Shown here: positions 17,296 to 25,485 of the stretch, piece by piece
Layout: every line of letters starts with the position of its first letter
How positions within the stretch are numbered: position 1 is the first letter of the stretch
DNA from: JBAJNN01 sp036881905
GTDB lineage: Bacteria; Pseudomonadota; Alphaproteobacteria; Rhizobiales; Im1
Reading direction: 5' to 3'
DNA length: 64,000 nucleotides
Assembly (NCBI GenBank): GCA_036881905.1
Contig: JBAJNN010000007.1
Location: 17,748-81,747, forward strand
Made by a program: the position numbers and the translations under genes
Notes under the pieces: model-generated
What the model saw: the letters and a program-made list of their open reading frames with translations, nothing else
The model's database searches: none
What the model was told of the DNA's origin: nothing

Positions 17296-19290
17296 TCAAA
17301 ACCATCCTTCCTTGCGGCCGAACCATTCGGAGCGCCGCTTGCCCCTGGGCTCGGGCGACATCCGGTTCACGACGCCGGCCATCGCCTCGTCCTCGGAAGG
17401 AACGCCAAGCTGTTCCTCCAGGTCCTGCCACTTGGCGTCCGACCAGCGGTCGGCGCCGGCGATCCAGGCGGCGGCGCGGGCGTAGACCCGGCAATCCAGC
17501 GCCTCGTTCCGTTCCCTGAGCTTTTGCCATTCGAGCCGGGCGAAGCCGCGCTTGGTGCGCACCGTGACCAGCTGTTCGGCGACGAACTGCTTGACCCACT
17601 CGGTTTCGATCCAGTGCGGCAGATGCACGGCGCCCGACGGATATCGCGCCCCTTCGGCGAGCTCCTCGTCGGTCGGCCGGTTCAGTCTCAGAAACCGGTA
17701 GGTCTCGGCTTTGAAGGTCGAGACGGCGACGGTCCACAGCCGCGCGCCCCGCCGCAGCCGCTTACCGCCATCGGTCGCATCCACGAAGGTCGGGCCAGAT
17801 ACCGGGCTCGATCGGTTGAACCCCTCGACGCCCTTGACCGGCGCCACCTGCGCCACACCGGCCCTGCGCGCCCAGGCGTAGACCGCCGGCGCGTCATAGC
17901 CGCTATCGATGGCAAGCTTCGCCAGCCTCAGCGCCGCGCCGCCGGCCTGGGGCCAGGTCCTTATCAGCAATTGGTCGAGCGCATCCCAGGTCTCCGCGTG
18001 TTCGGGGCCGCCTTCGATGACGACATGGTCGACCAACCAGCTTTCGAGACTCCGGCCCCAGGCCCAGATGTCGGCCTCGATCCGGTCCTTCTGCACGTCG
18101 GCGCCGGCCGTGAGAAACAGTCCACCCGGCGGCACGATGCCCGGTTTGCAGGTCTCGCGGCGGTCGTAGAGCCGCTGCCAGTCGGGCGCCTCACCGGTCT
18201 CGACCCAGGTCTCGCCGAGCACCGTGTTGCGGAAGGCCTTGATCGATTCGTCCGAGCCCTGAGCGGCTTCCCAGGCCCGCGCGATGCGCTCCCAGGACAA
18301 CCAGCCGATCGGCGAGTAGAGCGCCGACAGATGAAACCCGATGGTCGCCGGGTCATCGGATTCCGCTGTCGTCCGCCATTCGCCGGCTTCGAGCATCGCC
18401 GTCTTGTGGTGTTCGGCGATCGGCTTTTCGCAGGCCGCGCAATGATAATGCGCCGTCTCCGGTTGGCCCTTCTCCCAGCGCAGGCGCTCGAACTCGAGCC
18501 ACTGCCTATGCCCGCAATGGGGACAGGGCACGAAGTACCGGCGCTGGTCGGACGCCTCGTACTCCCGCTCGATGCGGGAAAGCCCACGGATCGTCGGCGT
18601 CGAAACCAAAAACACCTTGCGGCGATGGGCGAAGGTGAGCGATCGGGCCTCGGCCAAGGTTACTGGGTCGCCCTCGTCGTCGGCCGACGCCGGATAGGCG
18701 TCGACCTCGTCGAGGAAGATGTAGCGGGCCGGCGTCGAGCGCAGGCCCACGGCCGAGTTCGCACCGGTCATGATCAGCAGGCCGCCGGCGAACTCCTTCG
18801 ACAGCATGGTGTTGCCGGAATCCCGCGAGCGGGCCGGCTTGACTCGTTTCCGAAGAACCGGGCTCTCCTCGATCAGCGGATCGATACGCTGGCGTGAATT
18901 CCTTTTTGCGAGCTCGACCGTCGGCTGGACCGCGAGCATCGGGCCCGGCGCCTGATGGATGGCGAACCCGATCCAGTTGTTGCCGGCCTCGGTGGCGCCG
19001 ACCTGCGCCGCCTTCATGAACACCACCCGCCGGCAGGCATGGGCCGGCGACAGCGCGTCCATGATGGCGCGCATGTAGGGCGTGCGCGCCGTCCGGTAGC
19101 GCCCCGGCTCGGCCGACGCCCGGGCCGCCAGCATGCGATGCCGGTCGGCCCATTCGGACACGGTCAACAACGGGTCCAGCTCGAGCCCGTCCCGCCAGGC
19201 GCCGACCAGATCGTCGACGCCCTCGAAAGCGAAGGGATCAGCGGAACTCGGGCCGGACGTCGGCGAGTTCGGAGAGATGGGCTCGGACAT
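17296..19290 (-). CDS. GpA-family phage terminase large subunit
   Basis: This 664-residue protein is a lambda gpA-type terminase: ATPase core near the N-terminus (MKAAQVGATEAGNNW), Walker B-like IFLDEVDAYP, a zinc-finger CPHCGHRQW ... CAACEKPI region, and a nuclease half with DSGYDAPAVY. It packages DNA into procapsids. ATG 19290 (MSEPISPNSP) is preferred; it overlaps the small-subunit gene by 53 bases. The gene seems intact although no capsid or portal genes remain in the window. Confidence 0.94.
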   Translation of the reverse strand: MSEPISPNSPTSGPSSADPFAFEGVDDLVGAWRDGLELDPLLTVSEWADRHRMLAARASAEPGRYRTARTPYMRAIMDALSPAHACRRVVFMKAAQVGATEAGNNWIGFAIHQAPGPMLAVQPTVELAKRNSRQRIDPLIEESPVLRKRVKPARSRDSGNTMLSKEFAGGLLIMTGANSAVGLRSTPARYIFLDEVDAYPASADDEGDPVTLAEARSLTFAHRRKVFLVSTPTIRGLSRIEREYEASDQRRYFVPCPHCGHRQWLEFERLRWEKGQPETAHYHCAACEKPIAEHHKTAMLEAGEWRTTAESDDPATIGFHLSALYSPIGWLSWERIARAWEAAQGSDESIKAFRNTVLGETWVETGEAPDWQRLYDRRETCKPGIVPPGGLFLTAGADVQKDRIEADIWAWGRSLESWLVDHVVIEGGPEHAETWDALDQLLIRTWPQAGGAALRLAKLAIDSGYDAPAVYAWARRAGVAQVAPVKGVEGFNRSSPVSGPTFVDATDGGKRLRRGARLWTVAVSTFKAETYRFLRLNRPTDEELAEGARYPSGAVHLPHWIETEWVKQFVAEQLVTVRTKRGFARLEWQKLRERNEALDCRVYARAAAWIAGADRWSDAKWQDLEEQLGVPSEDEAMAGVVNRMSPEPRGKRRSEWFGRKEGWF

Positions 19291-19783
19291 GGGTCTCCAG
19301 GACTTTCTGCATGGCATGCGCCTCGACACCCAGTTCAGAGGCCATCAACGCCGCCACGCGGCTGGGCCAGTTGACCCAGGCGTCGCGCTCCTGACGCGCC
19401 AGCCGGAACACCACCGCCGTCGCCCGCGCCTTGTCGACCACCTCCTCTTTCAGCCGTTGAACCTGGATACGCGCCCGTTGTGCCTTGGCGATCTCGTGCG
19501 CGGTGCGCGCCTGGGTGAAGGTGGCGCCCCCTGTCTGAGCGACGGGTTCGGCCGTTACCGGGCCGCTCACGGCGCCGGAACTATCCTTAGGCGCTTCAGC
19601 GGTGGTTCGTTTCGGGGGCCGACGCTTCGCCGGATCAGTTCCGGCATCCCACTGGGCATCGGCCGTCTCGGGTTCGATGGTTCCGTCCGGCTCCCTGGAG
19701 ATCCTCCCGGCCTTGATCGCCTTGAGCACGGCGACGTGGCTTACCCCGCGCCGGCGCGCGTATTCGCGAACGGATACGCCCAT
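19238..19783 (-). CDS. Terminase small subunit (Nu1-like DNA packaging protein)
   Basis: This 181-residue protein starts with a winged helix-turn-helix typical of Nu1-like small terminases (VSVREYARRRGVSHVAVLKAI at about 4-24, stated in part), with a charged, Ala-rich linker and a helical C-terminal region. It would bind the packaging site. It is the first gene of the leftward structural operon; a divergent spacer (19784-19883) separates it from the rightward gene at 19884. Confidence 0.88.
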   Translation of the reverse strand: MGVSVREYARRRGVSHVAVLKAIKAGRISREPDGTIEPETADAQWDAGTDPAKRRPPKRTTAEAPKDSSGAVSGPVTAEPVAQTGGATFTQARTAHEIAKAQRARIQVQRLKEEVVDKARATAVVFRLARQERDAWVNWPSRVAALMASELGVEAHAMQKVLETHVRAHLSELADVRPEFR

Positions 19784-19883
19784 GATCGAAACGCCTCGAA
19801 AAAAGCAATGAAATCATACGATTAATCAGTTGATCGGGACGCGGTTCAACGCCTTCATGTGTCCACAAACCATGGAGAAAGCG

Positions 19884-20105
19884 ATGCCCAAACCCCGCGA
19901 CACCAGGAAGCCCCTGGACGAGTTCATCGCCCGCAAGGCCGAGATCGACACCATGCTCGATCGACTGAAAGCCCTCAGTGACGAGCACTTCAACTGGAGC
20001 CCCGACGAGATCAACTGGGGCCACGTCGGAACCCTGACCCATTACGCCGAGCTCCTGAAGCGCATCACCGACGCCGCCTTCCAGGAAGGCGAATTCGCCG
20101 AGTAG
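19884..20105 (+). CDS. Small phage protein of unknown function, 73 residues
   Basis: This short acidic protein starts at ATG 19884 with GGAGAAA 5-6 bases upstream; the open frame upstream to 19830 is not needed. It is predicted helical (FIARKAEIDTMLDRLKAL at about 12-29). It is the first of two rightward genes set among leftward ones, and it is separated by 100 bases from the DUF3489-like gene. No family is recognised. Confidence 0.72.
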   Translation: MPKPRDTRKPLDEFIARKAEIDTMLDRLKALSDEHFNWSPDEINWGHVGTLTHYAELLKRITDAAFQEGEFAE

Positions 20106-20205
20106 ACGGCCTCCGGCCCTCTCCGGCCCCGACCGGGTTCCCGGCGGGGCTTGGGGTGGTGGAAGAGGCGCGATCGCCGCGCCTCGCTCACCAAAAGAGG
20201 GTCCC

Positions 20206-20952
20206 ATGACCAAACTCACCGATACCCAGCTCATCGTGCTTTCCGCCGCCGCCGCGCGCGACGACGGTTCCATCCACCCGCTGCCCGACAACCTCAGGGG
20301 CGGCGCCGTCACCAAGGTGGTCCACGCGCTCCTCAAGGCGGGCCTGATCGCCGAGGCGGCGCCGAAGGAAGGCGCCCCCATCGGGCAAACGCCATTCGCC
20401 ATCACCCGTCAGGGCCTCGAAGCGATCAACGCCGATCCCGACGATGGCACGCAAACTCTGCCCGCTACCCTCGAGAAGCTCACCGTCGCCCAGATCGCCG
20501 CCGCCATCGGCACGATCACGGGCGAAGCGGTCGGCGTCAAATCCTTCAACTGCAAGACCAAGGCGCTCGACCGGTTGGCCGCGCTGATGAAGGAGCGCGA
20601 CCTCAAGGTTCACGACGTGCTGCGGGCGGCCGGTATCGAGGCGCTGGCGCCCGATGGCGCGGCGGTTTCCGGCCTCGGCATCGCCGAGCCCTCAACGCCG
20701 CCAAAACCAGCCCGCGAGCCGCGCCAAACCAAACAACAGGTCCTGATCGACATGCTCAAGCGCGAAGGCGGCGCAACCATGGAGCAGATGGTCGAGGCCA
20801 CCGGCTGGCTGGCGCATACCGTGCGGGGCGCCATCAGTGGCGCACTCCGCAAGAAGCTCGGGCTCACCGTCGTTTCCGAGAAGATCGACGGGCGGGGCCG
20901 AGTCTATCAGATCACTGGAGACGCTATGGGTCAGAATAGCGCGCGCTGCTGA
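20206..20952 (+). CDS. DUF3489 domain protein with C-terminal winged helix
   Basis: This 248-residue protein has two halves of similar logic. The first 80 residues look like a replication-initiation or transcription regulator HTH. The C-terminal 75 residues (QVLIDMLKREGGATMEQMVE, continuing to RGRVYQIT) are the DUF3489 winged-helix, common in alphaproteobacterial prophages. It may be a regulator of prophage genes or of the nearby methyltransferases. The middle has a Pro-rich linker. The 3' end overlaps the end of the convergent pseudogene by 22 bases. Confidence 0.82.
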   Translation: MTKLTDTQLIVLSAAAARDDGSIHPLPDNLRGGAVTKVVHALLKAGLIAEAAPKEGAPIGQTPFAITRQGLEAINADPDDGTQTLPATLEKLTVAQIAAAIGTITGEAVGVKSFNCKTKALDRLAALMKERDLKVHDVLRAAGIEALAPDGAAVSGLGIAEPSTPPKPAREPRQTKQQVLIDMLKREGGATMEQMVEATGWLAHTVRGAISGALRKKLGLTVVSEKIDGRGRVYQITGDAMGQNSARC

Positions 20953-21724
20953 ACCTCATCCAAGCGCACAACGCCGTTGATCAACCAAGTGTCCGGGTAC
21001 AGAGAGTGCGTACCCATGGCGAGGAGCATACCCTTCGATGGGTACTCCTCGCCAAAGACACGCCGGATCTCTGCGAGAGCGCGATCTTCGCCATAGAGCT
21101 TTGCCCACTTGAAGAATGTTGCTTCGATTTCCCAATCCTGACAGGTTCCCTCACGCACTCCGTCATCAGTGCAATATCGGTACTTAAACCGATTAAGGAC
21201 ACGGCTCGTAGGGTATGATCGGCTTTGTATTGAAGAGGTCCGGTTGCGCTCGGAGCGCCTCAAACTTCTGAGCCTCGGCCTCTAGATCGGCGGCCGCCTT
21301 GTCCTCAATCTTGGTCCTCAATCTTGAATTCCAAGATTTCCGCCTTGAGAATCGCGAGGCTTCGACCTGCATTTCGTTCGGCATCCAGGCTCGTTACGAT
21401 CGAGCTCGAGAGAAAACGCTCGCGCTCGGATTTCTTTAGCTCGCCAACGATCTGCAGCGTGTCCTGATCAACCCTGCGGCTTTCCGAACGGGAATCGTCA
21501 TTCGGGAGCCGCCAACGGAACTGGATGCGATCCCAACGCCCGAATTTCTGACCGTCGTCGAGCGTGCGAAACGAAATCGGGTACAGCCGTAGCCAGTTGC
21601 CTTCAAGGTCTATGCCTGCGCAGCAGACGGTTTCGCCGTGCCGCTGACCGACCTGAGGCGCGGCTTTAATGATTACAATAGCCTCTGTCTCACCCGAACG
21701 CGTAGGCGCGACCGACGCCGTCAT
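20931..21724 (-). pseudogene. DUF488-partner protein, frameshifted twice
   Basis: Three overlapping minus-strand frames read as one protein of about 259 residues starting MTASVAPTRSGE at 21724. The first break is an exact 13-base tandem duplication (GTCCTCAATCTTG at 21301-21313 and 21314-21326). Removing one copy joins ILEFKIED to KAAADLEAEA. The second is one extra base near 21192; removing it joins PIIPYEPCP to YRFKYRYCTDD. The total length minus 14 bases is divisible by three. The 5' end overlaps the DUF488 gene, so the pair was an operon. The family is unrecognised but frequently sits beside DUF488, which fits a nucleic acid-related role (inference). Confidence 0.85.
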
Positions 21725-22196
21725 CGACGTGGTTCCTTTCGGTAGCGAGGCCCCGTCGCACTCCAAGGTGACGGACCTTAAATGGCTCGCGATCAGCCAT
21801 GGCCTCCGCAACGATGGTCCGGTGGCAACAAGCGTGATCTCTCTCGAAGCAAAGCAAGGTCGCACGGGCCCGTGATGCGATATCGACCGCTATTGTCAGG
21901 GCCTCCTGTGAAACGTCGCGTGCAAGATGAGCCCGAAAGATGCGCTCAAAACCCTCTATATCCCCACGCCTAGCCGCTTCTCGCCCAGGTTTAGGGTCAC
22001 CGAGGTCACGGAGGTGAACATATTCGAGTCCGGCACATTCGAGCGCCTCCGTGAGGAGCTTTTTGGAAAAGCCGCGCTTGCGGGAGACGGGAACGTCACG
22101 GATGTCGATGAGCACCTCGACATTGGCGAGCTTCAACGTCGCGATGAAATCATCAATCGACGCCCCTTCATAGCCAATCGTCAGCAGTGTACTCAC
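21690..22196 (-). CDS. DUF488 family protein
   Basis: This 168-residue protein matches DUF488: LTIGYEGASIDDFI at the start, then DIRDVPVSRKRGFSKK near 32-47, and a late CFERD..CCHR motif near 119-131. DUF488 proteins are small, often metal-binding proteins of unknown function found near mobile genes. It begins with GTG 22196 and overlaps its now broken partner gene at the 3' end. Confidence 0.9.
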   Translation of the reverse strand: MSTLLTIGYEGASIDDFIATLKLANVEVLIDIRDVPVSRKRGFSKKLLTEALECAGLEYVHLRDLGDPKPGREAARRGDIEGFERIFRAHLARDVSQEALTIAVDIASRARATLLCFERDHACCHRTIVAEAMADREPFKVRHLGVRRGLATERNHVDDGVGRAYAFG

Positions 22197-22253
22197 AAAT
22201 CTTTGCCCCCATTTTTCCGTAGAAAACCTTAAAATCTCTGATTGAACAAAATA

Positions 22254-22520
22254 TTAACGATTCCGCAGGTCTGCATTCATTGCATCCCCGGACTCACCGA
22301 TCAAGCCTTGTGTCCGGATCGCCTCGAACAGGCGCCGCAGTACGTAGCTTCTTCCGATCGAGACGACGGTGAAGACGGCCCCGATCAGCAGGTTGTCGCC
22401 AAGGCTCGCTTGCAGCCCGAACACCGGAAACACCAGCACCTGCGTCGTCACGGCGACTCCGTAGCCGATGGCGACATTGGCGATCGCCTCAACAAGCGAC
22501 ATGCGGCGGGACTGCCTCAC
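22254..22520 (-). CDS. Small phage membrane protein (DUF7220-like)
   Basis: This 88-residue protein begins at GTG 22520, overlapping the methyltransferase stop (GTGA), or at ATG 22502. It has two hydrophobic segments (ANVAIGYGVAVTTQVLVF near 14-31 and LLIGAVFTVVSIGRSYVL near 44-61) followed by a basic tail. The pattern MSLVEAIANVAIGYG matches a small prophage membrane family I believe is DUF7220. The function is unknown. Confidence 0.7.
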   Translation of the reverse strand: MRQSRRMSLVEAIANVAIGYGVAVTTQVLVFPVFGLQASLGDNLLIGAVFTVVSIGRSYVLRRLFEAIRTQGLIGESGDAMNADLRNR

Positions 22521-23806
22521 GTGCCACGATCCTTCGCAATCTCTTCGAACGCGCGCCCGTCGCCATCGAGGGTCGCGGCCTGCCCCGTTGCCTCCTGCCA
22601 GCGCCGTAGCGCGACATCGACGAAGGCCGGTTGCAGCTCCATGGCCTGGACGCGGCGCCCGAGGCGCTCGCCGGCGATGATCTGCGAGCCCGAGCCGCTG
22701 AAGGGCTCGTAACAGACCTCGCCCGACCGGGTGTGCCGGCGCATTGGGATGGCGAATACCTCGATCGGTTTCTGGGTCGGGTGCTCGGCGCCTGCCAAGC
22801 GGGCGTTGCCCTCCCAATCCAGTTCCCAGACGCTGGTCACCGCATGGCTGTTATCGCCGCTGTGCGACGGCTTGTGACCCTGCTTCCAGCCCATCAGGCA
22901 GGGCTCGTGCCGCCATGGATAGTAGCTGTGGGTCGGGATGGCCGCCGGCTTCACCCAGATGATCTGCTGGTGATTGAGGACACCCAACGCCGACCAGATT
23001 TGTTCGATCAACGCGGCGCGCTTGTGGGCTTGCCAGCAGTACCAGGCCGCGTCGTTCCGGCATACCGCGAGCCCCTGGGCGAACACGGCTCGCAGGAACC
23101 CTTCGGCGTCCTTGATGTCGACTTCGCGATAGAGGTCGCTCCAGTCATGCCCGCCGTTGAGGCGATCCGCGCCGGTGTAGTCGACCAGGTAGGGCGGATC
23201 GGTCGCGAACAGCGCCGCCGTCTCGCCACCCATCATCAGCCGGCTCACATCGTCCGCTTTGGTGCTGTCGCCGCAAAGAAGGCGATGCTCGCCGAGCAGC
23301 CATAGATCGCCCAACCGGGAAACGGGCCTCTCCGGCGGTTCGGGCGCCGCGTCGTCCCCGACGTCGCTTTCCGCGCCGCCAGCCCCGGCGCCAAGACCGC
23401 CGAGGAGTTCCGCCAGTTCGCGTTCGGCGAAGCCGAGAAGCTCCAGATCGACACCGTCCTCATTCAGTTCCTGCAATTCCGTCCGCAGCAGATCCTCGTC
23501 CCATCCGGCGTTGAGCGCCAATTGGTTGTCGGCGATACGGAACGCCCGCGCCTGTGCCTCGGTCAGATGTTCGAGCCGGATCACCGGCACCGTGTCGAGG
23601 CCCAGGTTTCTGGCGGCAAGCAACCGCCCATGGCCGGCGATCAGCACGCCCTTCTCGTCGACGAGACACGGCACGTTGAAGCCGAACTCGGCAATGGAGC
23701 CGGCGATCTGAGCGACCTGATCATCCGAATGGGTCCGGGCGTTGGCGGCGTAGGGCAGCAGACGATCGGCCGGCCACTGTTCCACCTGAAGCGGATCATG
23801 CGGCAT
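22517..23806 (-). CDS. ParB-like domain fused to DNA methyltransferase (DPPY type)
   Basis: This is a fusion of a ParB/sulfiredoxin-like N-terminal domain (about 1-110; VLIAGHGRLLAARNLGL) and an N4/N6-type DNA methyltransferase. The catalytic motif is DPPYLVDY and the SAM motif is EPFSGSGSQIIAGE. ATG 23806 has GGAG 6-7 bases upstream and lies inside the end of the preceding methyltransferase gene (11-base overlap). Such fusions are frequent in alphaproteobacterial prophages and probably protect phage DNA from host restriction. It forms a pair with the paralogous gene upstream. Appears complete at about 429 residues. Confidence 0.92.
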   Translation of the reverse strand: MPHDPLQVEQWPADRLLPYAANARTHSDDQVAQIAGSIAEFGFNVPCLVDEKGVLIAGHGRLLAARNLGLDTVPVIRLEHLTEAQARAFRIADNQLALNAGWDEDLLRTELQELNEDGVDLELLGFAERELAELLGGLGAGAGGAESDVGDDAAPEPPERPVSRLGDLWLLGEHRLLCGDSTKADDVSRLMMGGETAALFATDPPYLVDYTGADRLNGGHDWSDLYREVDIKDAEGFLRAVFAQGLAVCRNDAAWYCWQAHKRAALIEQIWSALGVLNHQQIIWVKPAAIPTHSYYPWRHEPCLMGWKQGHKPSHSGDNSHAVTSVWELDWEGNARLAGAEHPTQKPIEVFAIPMRRHTRSGEVCYEPFSGSGSQIIAGERLGRRVQAMELQPAFVDVALRRWQEATGQAATLDGDGRAFEEIAKDRGT

Positions 23807-25187
23807 CGGAAATCTCCTTGCCGCGTTCGGCCGCGACGTCATCGAAGGAACGGCCGTCTTCCAGCGTCACCGGCTGGTCCGGGAACAGCTGCCGCCATCG
23901 CAGAATGGTGACATCCACATACTCGGGCGCGAGCTCGATGGCGCGCACCTGGCGAGCCGTCTTCTGGCCCGCGACGACGGTGGTGCCGGAACCACAGAAA
24001 GGCTCATAAACCACGGCGCCATCGCCGCTGTAGGTTTCCATGACGAAGGCCGGGAGCTTGACCGGAAACACCGCTGGGTGCTCGATCTCCAGGCCGCGCG
24101 CCTTGTGCCGGGTGATGCGGATCACGCTGTCGGGAATCCGCATCTCCTGCACCGGCTGCTCGGCATGGGTCCACTTGCCGACCGTTCCATCCTTTTCACG
24201 CAGTCCGCCCTCGTCCTCGTGCAGGACGTGGCCGGCCCACTTGCAGGGCACGATCTTGTTGGCGCGGCGGGACTCACGGTTGAAGTGGAAGACAAACTCG
24301 AAGGCCGGCGCCAACCGTCCGTTCCAGTCGCCCGGCAGACCGGGACCCTGGTCCCAGACGTACAAGCCGAACCGCCTCCACCCTCGCTCGCGCATCCACT
24401 CGAACCAGCCTTGCCAATAGGGCTGCCACTCGTTCGCGCGGTGGATCAGGCCCAGATTGACCAGCAGCTGACCGTCGTCGGCCATCGGCGGATCGGCGAA
24501 CACGCCGCGCATGAGCACGTCCCAGTCGCCGACACCTCCCGTCGTGTAGTCCCGCTGATTTCCATAGGGCGGCGACGTGAACAGCAAATCGGCCCGCTCG
24601 CCGGCCATCACCTTGGCGACGGCCTCGGCGTCCGTGCTGTCGCCGCAAAGCAGGCGATGATCACCCAACAACCAAAGGTCGCCCGATCGCGTCACGGGAT
24701 TCCGTGGCGGCTCGGGTGTTTCGTCTTCGGCGTCATTGTCTTCGTCCGTCCCGTCTGGCTCGGCATCGTCCAGCGGCGCCATCAGCCGATCGAGATCAGC
24801 GTCCTCGAATCCGGTCAGCGTGAGATCGAAGCCCTCGCCGCTGAGGGTATGGAGTTCGCTCGCCAGAAGGTCGTCGTCCCAGACGCCAAGGTCCGTCAGC
24901 CGGTTGTCGGCGATGCGGTAGGCGCGGACCTGCGCCGGAGTCAGATGTTCCAGGCAGATCACCGGCACGCTATCGAGGCCGAGCCTGTGGGCAGCCAGCA
25001 ACCGCCCGTGACCGGCAATGACACCGCCGTCGCCGTCGACCAGCACCGGCACGGTCCAACCGAACTCGACCATGCTGGCGGCGATTCGTGCCACCTGGTC
25101 GTCCCCATGCGTCCGCGCGTTGCGCGCATAGGGCTCCAGTCGGTCGATCGGCCAGCGCTCGACCGCGTCGGGCAGGTTCATGGTCAT
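23796..25187 (-). CDS. ParB-like domain fused to DNA methyltransferase (SPPY type)
   Basis: This 463-residue protein has the same architecture as its neighbour: ParB-like domain (GVIAGHGRLLAAHRLGL near 50-66), an acidic linker (EPDGTDEDNDAEDETPEPP near 142-160), then a methyltransferase with TSPPYGNQRDY and a late EPFCGSGTTVVAGQ SAM motif. The catalytic motif differs (SPPY against DPPY), so the two genes likely modify different sites or bases. Its promoter region is the GGTNACC array. An alternative ATG lies at 25181. Confidence 0.92.
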   Translation of the reverse strand: MTMNLPDAVERWPIDRLEPYARNARTHGDDQVARIAASMVEFGWTVPVLVDGDGGVIAGHGRLLAAHRLGLDSVPVICLEHLTPAQVRAYRIADNRLTDLGVWDDDLLASELHTLSGEGFDLTLTGFEDADLDRLMAPLDDAEPDGTDEDNDAEDETPEPPRNPVTRSGDLWLLGDHRLLCGDSTDAEAVAKVMAGERADLLFTSPPYGNQRDYTTGGVGDWDVLMRGVFADPPMADDGQLLVNLGLIHRANEWQPYWQGWFEWMRERGWRRFGLYVWDQGPGLPGDWNGRLAPAFEFVFHFNRESRRANKIVPCKWAGHVLHEDEGGLREKDGTVGKWTHAEQPVQEMRIPDSVIRITRHKARGLEIEHPAVFPVKLPAFVMETYSGDGAVVYEPFCGSGTTVVAGQKTARQVRAIELAPEYVDVTILRWRQLFPDQPVTLEDGRSFDDVAAERGKEISDAA

Positions 25188-25194
25188 CGATGGT

Positions 25195-25326
25195 GGTAAC
25201 CTTGGTCGGTGGTAACCGGGTTGGCGGGTTACCGGCTTGCGGTTACCAGCCCCGAAAACGCGAAAGGCGCGGAAGCCTTGGCTTCACGCGCCTGTTGGGG
25301 CCGGTAACCGGCCATGGGTGGTAACT
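25195..25326. promoter_or_regulatory. Array of six GGTNACC sites upstream of ParB-methyltransferase gene
   Basis: Six copies of GGTAACC or its complement GGTTACC lie at 25195, 25211, 25227, 25241, 25303 and 25320 (the last is GGTAACT). The first four are spaced 16, 16 and 14 bases, so they fall on related faces of the helix at roughly 1.5-turn steps. They begin 8 bases upstream of the methyltransferase ATG. This looks like an operator array, possibly bound by the encoded ParB-like domain or by another phage regulator. The binding protein is inferred. Confidence 0.75.
25266..25292. terminator. Strong GC hairpin inside the GGTNACC array
   Basis: A near-perfect inverted repeat has arms GGCGCGGAAGCC and GGCTTC-A-CGCGCC around a TT loop (12 paired bases, one bulge). 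There is no T-run on either side, so it is more likely a structural element or part of the control region than a canonical Rho-independent terminator. Confidence 0.5.
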
Positions 25327-25421
25327 CAGAATTTTGGTCTGTCACTAGCGAACTTCCGCGCCACGCCTGCCAGCATACGATTGGCGCCCGGAAGGACCCG
25401 TGATATCAAGAGCTTAGGCGA

Positions 25422-25485
25422 TTTGGGCGTAATTGGGCGTCGAATTGGGTTGCATAAATGGGCGTAAATGGGTGTATAATTGGGC
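25422..25485. promoter_or_regulatory. Six TGGG-type direct repeats overlapping the Fic start
   Basis: The motif (A/T)TGGG(C/T) recurs with TGGG at 25424, 25434, 25446, 25459, 25469 and 25481, that is, every 10-13 bases, close to one helical turn. The last copy directly abuts the Fic start codon. It is a plausible operator for autoregulation by the Fic protein, which has a C-terminal winged helix, or by another regulator. Confidence 0.65.

Noticed and set aside
17524..18897. 457-codon plus-strand frame opposite terminase
   Set aside because: Shadow of the terminase gene, for the same reasons.
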